A stretch of DNA of 64,000 bases from Candidatus Obscuribacterales bacterium (GTDB lineage: Bacteria > Cyanobacteriota > Vampirovibrionia > Obscuribacterales > Obscuribacteraceae). Under the pieces are notes generated by a model that was not told the origin of the DNA, searched no databases, and was given only the letters and a program-made list of their open reading frames with translations. Location: NCBI GenBank assembly GCA_019637435.1, contig JAHBVO010000002.1, positions 1-64,000 of the forward strand, given 5' to 3'. Positions 1 to 6,385 of this stretch are shown here, in pieces; position 1 is the first letter of the stretch; each line of letters opens with the position of its first letter. The translations under genes were made by a program, and so were the position numbers.

Positions 1-341
1 ACGTCATGAACACGAAGCGTGTAAGGTAAATTCGTTGGCTCACCTGAGATTTGCGCAGCAAACCAATCTACTGGCCGTGCCTGATCCACAAGCGCAAGGA
101 GGTTCTGAGCCAGCAGCTCCGGTCCGCCCTTGGACAACAGAAACTCGCACGTCTTGAAGTTGCGCAGCCGCTTGTGACGCTGCGCCTCGGATTGATAGCG
201 GACGCCATTTCCATAACAAAGCCGCTCACAGATATCAGTTGCATTGATACAGGATTCGCGGCGCGACAGGCTGAAAGCCCATCCCACCTTGCTATTTTGA
301 GTCAGTTCCAGACTGTAGTCGTGTACACGAGCACTTACCAT
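1..341 (-). CDS. GP88-like protein, 5' part (cut by window edge)
   Basis: An open frame runs from an ATG at 341 leftward to the window edge (113 codons), preceded by a strong AGGAGG about six bases upstream. The product begins MVSARVHDYSLELTQ and contains the cysteine pattern CINATDICERLCYGNG. This resembles the N-terminal half of the phage and plasmid GP88 (gene product 88) family, whose function is unknown to me. The visible part stops at LRVHD, just before the family's R-x-H-x-x-GDF motif. That motif begins the two C-terminal fragments at 39.7-40.2 and 44.1-44.6 kb, so this may be the missing type of N-terminal half. The family call rests on memory of the motif pattern; the reading frame itself is clear. 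Confidence 0.7.
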   Translation of the reverse strand, partial: MVSARVHDYSLELTQNSKVGWAFSLSRRESCINATDICERLCYGNGVRYQSEAQRHKRLRNFKTCEFLLSKGGPELLAQNLLALVDQARPVDWFAAQISGEPTNLPYTLRVHD

Positions 342-791
342 GCTTGCCCTCCTTTGCGTTAGTCCGGCAGCGACGCTGCCTCCCGGAGGGCGACCGGCTG
401 GGCTCTGCCGTCAAGGCGGCAAGAGCGAATTAGCAAGACAAAGGAAAAACTGAACGGCTTGACGGCGGTGGGCGCTCAGCCGGTAAACTTGGAAAACAGC
501 GGAGATAGCAGCAAAGTCAGTCCGATGAACCGCGCGATTAGTAAGCAACTCAAAGCGAAAATGAGCAACATTTGATGCTTCCTCGCAACGCACACCGCAT
601 TGTCAAGAAAGTAGAATTGTTAGCGGTGGAAAGTATTCGCGCTTAAAAATTCGCGCATACTGTTTCGTGCTCCTCGTCAGGGTTTTGCAGAGAAAGGAGC
701 CTTCAGTGAGTGGTTGCAAGAACACCACATTTAGTGGCTCAATGATAACACACAAGAGCGCAAGTCAATCCGAGAATTAGGCCTTTTGCCC
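342..791. other. Intergenic region, no convincing gene
   Basis: About 450 bases between the divergent GP88-like and Mrr-like genes. The short frames here lack ribosome sites and protein-like composition. The heptamer ttcgcgc occurs twice close together near 637-655. The region should hold the promoters of both flanking genes, but I could not pick a convincing -35/-10 pair. Confidence 0.4.
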
Positions 792-1844
792 ATGAAGGAA
801 AAGAAGAACACAGGCATTCCCTTCGAGAAAAAGATAGCTGGCATCTATGAGCAGATACTGGCTCTTGATGGTCCCAAGCTGAAAAATCTTCGAGTGGAGC
901 ACAACGTAAAGCTTGACTCCATCGCAGCGCGAAAGAAGGACGGTACACCGCGAAAACGTCAGATAGATGTTTATTGGGAATTCGAAGCAGGCGGAACTGT
1001 CATTCGAGTTTGCATCCAGGCAAAAGATTGGAAGCGCAAGATCAGCCTGGGACAGGTGGATGCCTTTCGCAGCGTGCTGGATGACATAGCCGGTCAACCC
1101 AAAGGGATCATGATCACTTCGAATGGGTATCAAGCAGGCGCACTCGATTACGCTCGCGCAAGAGGCATAGATTTGCTGGTTCTTGAACCCACGGATGCTG
1201 GCAATAAAAGTATCAGAGTGAATTTTGCTGGATACAACATCAGGCCGACTAAGTTCCAGATCTTTGCTGATGACGCGTGGAACAGGGCTAACGGCTTTAC
1301 TCCCGACTGCAAAATACAGGTGCAGGTAACGACGGACATGCCCTTCTATCTGGAGGATGGCAGTCTTTGGGGCACACTGGCGGACGCCATAAACGAAGCC
1401 ATTCCTCGACCAAACAAAATAGGTACGTTCTCTGGAAACTGCAATTTCTACAGACCGACATTCATTGACACTGGCAATCCAGAACTACCTAGATACAAGC
1501 TAGAGCGAGTCTGGGCCGAGGGCGAACTTACTTATTTTATTCAACCAGTCGAAGTGCGACGAGTTGTGACTGAAGTGCTTCGCAGCGTTCTGAAGGATCA
1601 GAAGTATCTCGTTGACGACTTTGGCAAGCTGGTTTCAGAGACCGAACCATTCGAGGCGAGTGGGGACGTGCAGTTCCCGGACGGGCACACAATGAAACTT
1701 TCGATAGTGAACATCGGACATCTCAGCGAGGAAGCAAAGAAAGAATACCGAGAGTCCATGGAGCGTCTTGCGGATGACATCAACTCCGGGAAAATTCCAT
1801 CAACGCTTATGGCGGACGAACAACAAAACGAGGACCATCAGTAA
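792..1844 (+). CDS. Mrr-like restriction endonuclease
   Basis: The protein of 350 residues carries a PD-(D/E)XK nuclease core of the Mrr_cat type near its N-terminus: D59 in the RQIDVYWEF segment followed by the Q76-A77-K78 triad in VCIQAKDW, then VDAFRSVLDD and GIMITSNGY as in Mrr. Enzymes of this fold cut DNA, often modified foreign DNA (type IV restriction). The remaining 200 residues are not recognised and may be the target-recognition part. I chose the ATG at 792; a TTG two codons upstream is possible and neither has a good ribosome site. The 3' end overlaps the convergent primase gene by 38 bases. Function as a restriction enzyme is inferred from the motif. Confidence 0.8.
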   Translation: MKEKKNTGIPFEKKIAGIYEQILALDGPKLKNLRVEHNVKLDSIAARKKDGTPRKRQIDVYWEFEAGGTVIRVCIQAKDWKRKISLGQVDAFRSVLDDIAGQPKGIMITSNGYQAGALDYARARGIDLLVLEPTDAGNKSIRVNFAGYNIRPTKFQIFADDAWNRANGFTPDCKIQVQVTTDMPFYLEDGSLWGTLADAINEAIPRPNKIGTFSGNCNFYRPTFIDTGNPELPRYKLERVWAEGELTYFIQPVEVRRVVTEVLRSVLKDQKYLVDDFGKLVSETEPFEASGDVQFPDGHTMKLSIVNIGHLSEEAKKEYRESMERLADDINSGKIPSTLMADEQQNEDHQ

Positions 1845-3618
1845 GAAAGGCTAGCTGGTCTCGAAGAGTGGCAGTATAAACCTTCAACGACTGCTGGCAC
1901 TCATAACTTGGTGCAATTGCCAGGTAGGCAGCCAGAACAGCCAGAAGGACTTTGATCTCTGGAATGGAAAGCGTAGAAGGCTCGTTTTGAGTCAGCCGGG
2001 TAACTTCATCCTGCCAGGTCGATTCTGAAGCCTCCTGGGAGCCGAGAGCTGTCTTCTGTGTTTGCCGCTTGTCTCTTTGGGATCGCATGGATATCTCATA
2101 GGCGATACGGCGAGCTGCCAAGCGACCGGGCGGCATATCTTGTTCTAAAGAAGTGGTAGGGGGCTGGGTTTGAGGAGAACCCGCCCCCACCACATCGTTA
2201 TATTCGTCCGTACTGATTGCAAAGAACCCTTCAGCCAAGTCCTCGTAATCTTTTCGCCAGATGTCCTGATGGTTGTACAGGGTCTCTTTGGAGCACTTGG
2301 CCGCCTTGCGTAATTCCTCGGTGGTGAACTTGCCTTCGCGCTCTTTCAGACCGTCCAGGGCCTTAGAGATACGCCTGCGCGCATCGGCTTTCCGGTTAGC
2401 GTTCTCCCTCACCCAGGATATGGGCACCACGGGTGAATACTTCACCGGCTCGTCCGTCTTTTTATGCGCCGGACGCCAGTTCGCTGCGCGCTCCACCTGA
2501 GCGAAGGCGTCGGCACGCCCGCGATTTATCTCGTGGCTCTGCCCGTTGTTTCTAGCTCTAAGAAACTCTTCGATGGCCCACTGACGCTCCTGCTCGTAGC
2601 CGTATCCAAGCGCCGGTAGGTCGCGGCTCGGGTCTCCATAGAACAGATAATGGCCGATACACTCAATGGCCTCGGCACGCTGCGATGGTCCGTTCAGCCC
2701 ATTGAGGTGATAGAGCCTGCCTTTGTACCAGTTGTCCACTATGATTCCCGGCGGCAACCGATGGAAGACTGCCCGCACAAAGTCACTGAACTCGGCGGAA
2801 TCAGCCGGTTTCTCAGCTCTCCTTATCGGCACCACGTTGCTTGCAGATTCACCGCGACCGTGAGCCACTGCCGCTGCCTTTCGTTTCTCCAGCTGCTCGT
2901 TATATGACTTGAGCTGCCGAAAAGCGGCATAGGAATTGGAGTCACCATCGAGGACATCGACAAACAGTTCCAGGGCCTGCGTCGGATCTAGCTCATGGCG
3001 TTCGTAATCTATATCGAGCGTTTTCTTATCGAGCCAGGCGAAGCCGGGCTGCATCGGCAGTCTCAGCCCCAATCCGAGGGAACCGTCGCCGCCAGGGTGA
3101 GGGAAAATCTCGAGCTGTCCTTTTCCGACCTGGAAGTCGTTCAGCGTCAGTAGCTTGATCAACTGCTTTCTAAGATCGGCACTGTTAATAGGCTCTTCGA
3201 AGAACAAATACAAATGCCAGCCACCACTATAGCTGGATCTATAAAGAGAAGAACGAGAAAGACCGGCATCTGATAACGCATGTAGCAACTTATCAAGTGA
3301 CTGTTTATTGTGGTAACGGCTCTTCTGATCTATATCGAGAACGGCAAAGCGAGTTGATTTCCCAGCACGACAGCCGATGAAAAACTTGGGATGCGCACAA
3401 GCGATCGCCTTGAGAATTTCTGAATCGGGAAGCTTCCAGCGCTCGTCGGCGGAATACCAGGACCCGCCGGACAAAGGCTTGTAGATGTAACCGAAGCGGT
3501 GAAACAGTTCAAGGAATTGCGCGACAGAGGTCTCCCACCCTTTCGGGAAGTGATCTAGTCGAGCAAATCTAGCAGGCGCACTGGCTGTGCCTGAGCGCGC
3601 TTGAACGCGTCCGGTAAT
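1807..3618 (-). CDS. Archaeo-eukaryotic primase-type replication protein
   Basis: The product (about 603 residues) has the hallmarks of the archaeo-eukaryotic primase superfamily, TOTE-like branch: D95-x-D97 in FAVLDIDQ, the S-G-G-W-H segment with H135, and E170 in QLEIFP. Such proteins prime or copy DNA in plasmid and phage replication. A middle all-helical region and a C-terminal winged-helix-like segment (TTEELRKAAKCSKETLYNH) follow. The frame has no ATG or GTG at its 5' end. The first TTG is at 3474, yet family-like sequence (LDHFPKGWE, ELFHRFGYIYKPL) extends 48 codons further. An AGGGAG lies six bases before an ATT at 3618 and three bases before ATC at 3621. I therefore start at the ATT. 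The adjacent iteron-rich DNA suggests this is the replication initiator or primase of the element. Confidence 0.82.
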   Translation of the reverse strand: MTGRVQARSGTASAPARFARLDHFPKGWETSVAQFLELFHRFGYIYKPLSGGSWYSADERWKLPDSEILKAIACAHPKFFIGCRAGKSTRFAVLDIDQKSRYHNKQSLDKLLHALSDAGLSRSSLYRSSYSGGWHLYLFFEEPINSADLRKQLIKLLTLNDFQVGKGQLEIFPHPGGDGSLGLGLRLPMQPGFAWLDKKTLDIDYERHELDPTQALELFVDVLDGDSNSYAAFRQLKSYNEQLEKRKAAAVAHGRGESASNVVPIRRAEKPADSAEFSDFVRAVFHRLPPGIIVDNWYKGRLYHLNGLNGPSQRAEAIECIGHYLFYGDPSRDLPALGYGYEQERQWAIEEFLRARNNGQSHEINRGRADAFAQVERAANWRPAHKKTDEPVKYSPVVPISWVRENANRKADARRRISKALDGLKEREGKFTTEELRKAAKCSKETLYNHQDIWRKDYEDLAEGFFAISTDEYNDVVGAGSPQTQPPTTSLEQDMPPGRLAARRIAYEISMRSQRDKRQTQKTALGSQEASESTWQDEVTRLTQNEPSTLSIPEIKVLLAVLAAYLAIAPSYECQQSLKVYTATLRDQLAFLTDGPRFVVRPP

Positions 3619-3648
3619 GATGGTCTCCCTTTCTTAATCTGGGACGTG

Positions 3649-3677
3649 TTGACCTAACCGGACCGTTCGTCTATCCT
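3649..3677 (+). promoter_or_regulatory. Sigma70-like promoter for a small RNA
   Basis: TTGACC (3649-3654) and TATCCT (3672-3677) are separated by exactly 17 bases, close to the sigma70 consensus. It points rightward, away from the primase gene, and no protein gene follows before the terminator at 3775. Confidence 0.6.
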
Positions 3678-3716
3678 GAAGTCACATCGCGGAACTACCA
3701 AGAACGCGACGACAAC

Positions 3717-3744
3717 TGAATAACGAGATCCGCAAAGGTCTCAA
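3717..3744 (-). promoter_or_regulatory. Possible promoter of the primase gene
   Basis: Read leftward, TTGAGA (3744-3739) and TATTCA (3722-3717) are 16 bases apart. Transcription would start near 3710 and give a leader of about 90 nt before the ATT start at 3618, facing the small-RNA promoter. Confidence 0.35.
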
Positions 3745-3750
3745 CAAAAG

Positions 3751-3775
3751 ACATCGCCCCAAGCGATGTTTTTTT
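3751..3775 (+). terminator. Rho-independent terminator
   Basis: The arms ACATCGC and GCGATGT (7 bp) enclose the loop CCCAA and are followed by a run of seven T. It is correctly oriented to end the putative small RNA and has no upstream protein gene on this strand. Confidence 0.7.
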
Positions 3776-3929
3776 GTTCTGTCGTTATTCCTTTCTAGGA
3801 GGCCGCGCCTCGTATATCTTTCCGATATGCACCACTTTTGGTGGCATCGTCACATGACACTATATTAGCTGTGTAAAAAGCGATCAACTCTTTGCTACCC
3901 GAATCGATCCAGCGGAAGCGGCTTCGCGC

Positions 3930-4565
3930 AGTCTCGAAAATTTCGATCCTCAAGCTTAGAAATGCTTGGACGGCTCGCAATGCGTCTGGGCACCATACTG
4001 CTTGAAGGACTGGCAGGAGATCGAAGAAAAGGCTCGAAGTTCTTCTAGCCTGGCTAGAAGTTTCCTTCCAGACCATAGAAGCTCTCTGGAAATGGCTGGA
4101 AACAGCACGCTAGAAGCACCTAGAAATTCCCGTTAGTGTCGAACTGGCGGCACTTTACGAGAACGGCCCCGCCACGACCGCAGCTGTCGGTTCGCGTCCA
4201 GTTCCAACCCACCCTGGAAGGACCCTCGAAATTTTCCAACCTATTCGAAACGCTTCCAATCCGCCCTGGAAAGAAATTCGAGGGTGAACTTCGAGCCCAT
4301 TTCAAGAGACAAGAAGCGGTAGCTAAAGCGCAAGCAGACAGGGCGGCTTGGGATCGAAGCGATTTCCACCCCGGATAGAAGTAGGCTGGAAGGGGCTATG
4401 GAAAATCCAGCCCGAAAATTTCCAGACGGTCGAATCAGACTACTCTCGCGATTTCTGATCCTGGAAATGATTTCCAGGTACCGGCTAGAAGCGTTTCGAG
4501 CCTCACGCCAGATCCGAGCCTCAATGCGGCTTTCCTAAGCAAGAAGTGCTTTTTCTTTTGCTAGA
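3930..4565. repeat. Iteron-rich, origin-like non-coding region
   Basis: This stretch is packed with short repeated elements in both orientations. I count about 14 copies of TGGAA/TTCCA between 4050 and 4478, where roughly one would be expected by chance. TCGAA/TTCGA and CTAGAAG/CTTCTAG are also frequent. A perfect dyad CCTGGAAAT-G-ATTTCCAGG lies at 4460-4478. It sits between a primase/initiator gene and a gene for an HTH DNA-binding protein. Clustered repeats beside a replication gene are typical of iteron origins or partition sites. The short frames across it, including 80 codons at 4136-4378, read like by-products of the repeats. Confidence 0.55.
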
Positions 4566-4572
4566 AAAGGCC

Positions 4573-4578
4573 TATAAT
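4573..4578 (+). promoter_or_regulatory. -10 box upstream of the HTH protein gene
   Basis: A perfect TATAAT with only a T-rich, weak -35 about 17 bases upstream. It would start transcription near 4585, about 50 bases before the GTG at 4637. The interval holds three GATAT elements (4600-4627) that could bind a regulator. Confidence 0.4.
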
Positions 4579-4636
4579 GCCCACGGGCTAAGGGTTTGCG
4601 ATATCCAATAGATATGCATTAGATATAAGGGGCGTC

Positions 4637-5296
4637 GTGTCGCGAACAATATCAGTCAAGGAAGCAGCAGCAGCATTGGGCATTACACCCAGAGCAGTCA
4701 CATATCGTCTTGAGAAGGGTTCACTCAAGGGAACACTCAACAAGAACGAGTTCGGCGTGCCGGAATGGCGCATATACCCGAACAAGGAGATTCTCTCCGG
4801 GCTGAATAGCCAGACGGACGCGAGTCCGATAAATTTCGAGCCCACCGATGTCATCGAAGCGGAGTCCGTTGACTCGCCGGAAGAAGCGGCGGCACCGCAA
4901 GAAAACGAACAGCGCTTTAGCAACGAGTTTCAAACCATCGTCGAGCAATGCGTCCGCCCCCTGGTCGAGGAAGTGAAGGCACAAGCGCTCGCGCTTGCCG
5001 AGAAGGACCGGATTATCGAGGAACAGAACAGACAACTGCGATTGCTGCCAGACTTCCAACGCAAGGCAGAAGAGGAGCGTCAGCGCGCCGAAGAAGAGCG
5101 GAAAGCGGCCGAGCTCCGGGCACTCGAAATCGAAGCGCTGAATAAGCAAGTCGCCGCCATTGAAGAGCAGAAGCGGGAGCTGGAAGACAAAGCCAATCAG
5201 GCAGGCGTTCTCGTTACCGATCTTGAGTCACTTAAGGCTACTGTAGAAAAGCTCCAAGCTCCGTGGTGGAAGAAGTGGTTTCTGCCTCAAGAATGA
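4637..5296 (+). CDS. HTH/coiled-coil DNA-binding protein
   Basis: A protein of 219 residues. Residues 5-45 (VKEAAAALGITPRAVTYRLEKG) form a clear helix-turn-helix like those of MerR or excisionase-type proteins. A linker with acidic patches and a long charged coiled coil (about 95-205, rich in E, K, R and A) follow, and the end is WWKKWFLPQE. Start is GTG at 4637 with TAAGGGG just upstream. The architecture, an N-terminal DNA-binding part with a long coiled coil, resembles plasmid KfrA-like or partition-associated proteins. Its place next to the iteron-rich region suggests it binds there. Neither the target nor the role is shown by the sequence. Confidence 0.8.
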   Translation: MSRTISVKEAAAALGITPRAVTYRLEKGSLKGTLNKNEFGVPEWRIYPNKEILSGLNSQTDASPINFEPTDVIEAESVDSPEEAAAPQENEQRFSNEFQTIVEQCVRPLVEEVKAQALALAEKDRIIEEQNRQLRLLPDFQRKAEEERQRAEEERKAAELRALEIEALNKQVAAIEEQKRELEDKANQAGVLVTDLESLKATVEKLQAPWWKKWFLPQE

Positions 5297-5352
5297 GCGC
5301 AGCCGTTCGGAGCAACGAAGCACACTTGACAATTCGATAGTTAAGCGGGGAA

Positions 5353-5381
5353 TTGACATCATGGTTATCATGAAGATAACT
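5353..5381 (+). promoter_or_regulatory. Promoter with operator dyad for the metal efflux operon
   Basis: TTGACA (5353-5358) is followed 16 bases later by GATAAC (5375-5380). The spacer carries the dyad TCATG-GTTAT-CATGA (5359-5373). A regulator sitting in the spacer would control the first gene of the operon. A second TTGACA lies 25-30 bases upstream. Confidence 0.5.
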
Positions 5382-5421
5382 TTATAAGTTCGCTTGCCGT
5401 GTAATTTCTCTTGGAAAGCTT

Positions 5422-5826
5422 GTGAGTCGGTTTCTTGCTGTAGCACTCATTTTTCTGGCACTCTTTGTCGGAGCGCCTAGAAAGGTTTGTGCATGTAATG
5501 ACGCAGGAAGTCAGGCGGTCAGTACGCATAGTTGCTGCAGTGCAAAGTCAAAAGCTGCTTGCCATACCAGTGATAGTCAATCAATTACGATGTCCCGCTC
5601 ATGTTGCGGGATGGAGGCACACTACACGCCAAGCCTAGCAAGCAGCATACACCTCCTTCCCGAGTGCGAATACTCGGCAGCAGTTCAAATCTCGATTCGC
5701 GATGTCTCATATTTCTTGAGCATGTTCGAAAATGAGGTGCTGGGACATCCCAATAGAGCCCCACCCCGATTGGTTGGGATGGGCACTAGCAAGACATATC
5801 TTTTTAAACGTACTTTCCTAATTTAG
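5422..5826 (+). CDS. Small secreted Cys/His-rich protein
   Basis: A protein of 134 residues beginning with a signal peptide (LAVALIFLALFVGAP, cleavage near 24). Residues 23-64 hold eight cysteines, including two CC pairs and a C-C-G-M segment, with nearby histidines. This composition suits soft-metal binding in the periplasm. It is the first gene of the metal efflux operon and starts at GTG 5422 behind a weak GGAAAG. I do not recognise a named family. Copper or silver capture is inferred from cysteine content and neighbours. Confidence 0.65.
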   Translation: MSRFLAVALIFLALFVGAPRKVCACNDAGSQAVSTHSCCSAKSKAACHTSDSQSITMSRSCCGMEAHYTPSLASSIHLLPECEYSAAVQISIRDVSYFLSMFENEVLGHPNRAPPRLVGMGTSKTYLFKRTFLI

Positions 5827-5968
5827 CCTTCAGTTAACACAAGCACTGCTGGTTGTTTTTTGTGCGCTGGTTTCCAGCCGCAGATTGCATGAGGCAGTGC
5901 TTTGTTGCGTGTCGATCGGCTAGAACAGTGCGCCAGGCGTCAAGCAGCGCAGCAGGAAGGTTATATAT

Positions 5969-6385
5969 ATGAGGAAATTATTGTTTGCAACCGTGACTTT
6001 GGGCACGTTGGTTCTTTGTCTTCCTGCTTCAGCTGGAGAGAAGAAAACGACGACTTTCTATGGATACCTCGTGGATCGAAAGTGCTCGGCCTCTGTTCGC
6101 GAAGATCCGCACCCAGAAGAGTTCATCAAACACCACACAAAAGACTGCAGCCTTATGGCTAATTGCAAAAGACAAGGCTATGCACTTTTTGTGAAGAGCC
6201 GCTGGCTCAATTTGGATAAGCAGGGAAACAAGCACGCAATAAAGCTGCTTGAAAGAAGCAAAAGAAATAGCGGCTTCTATGTGCGAGCAACCGGCTCAAT
6301 TGAAGGGGGCGATCTTCTGAAAGTGCAGACACTGTCAGAAACAGAAGAACCGTCGGCGGATCAAAACGATGCGGAGACTAAGTAA
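5969..6385 (+). CDS. Secreted protein, C/H-motif family (related to the lipoprotein at 13.7 kb)
   Basis: A protein of 138 residues with a signal peptide (to about residue 23) and an AGGAAGG ribosome site before the ATG. After the signal it reads YGYLVDRKCSA, then H-H-x-K-D-C-x-x-x-x-x-C-K and GYALFV. The same layout (GVISDSMCG, H, C-x3-C, GAKFVLV) occurs in the lipoprotein at 13672-14127, so the two are paralogues bracketing the pump genes. The stop codon overlaps the next ATG (TAATG), implying translational coupling. The conserved Cys/His could bind metal; the function is unknown. Confidence 0.75.
   Translation: MRKLLFATVTLGTLVLCLPASAGEKKTTTFYGYLVDRKCSASVREDPHPEEFIKHHTKDCSLMANCKRQGYALFVKSRWLNLDKQGNKHAIKLLERSKRNSGFYVRATGSIEGGDLLKVQTLSETEEPSADQNDAETK

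Larger units (their letters stand above)
3684..3775 (+). ncRNA. Putative small untranslated RNA beside the primase gene
   Basis: A transcript from the promoter at 3649-3677 would begin near 3684 and end at the intrinsic terminator at 3751-3775, giving about 90 nt. It has no usable start codon with a ribosome site. It runs opposite to the primase transcript; if that starts near 3710, the two RNAs overlap by roughly 25 nt. Small antisense RNAs of this size control initiator synthesis in many plasmids. A copy-control role is inferred; only promoter, terminator and orientation are seen. Confidence 0.45.
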
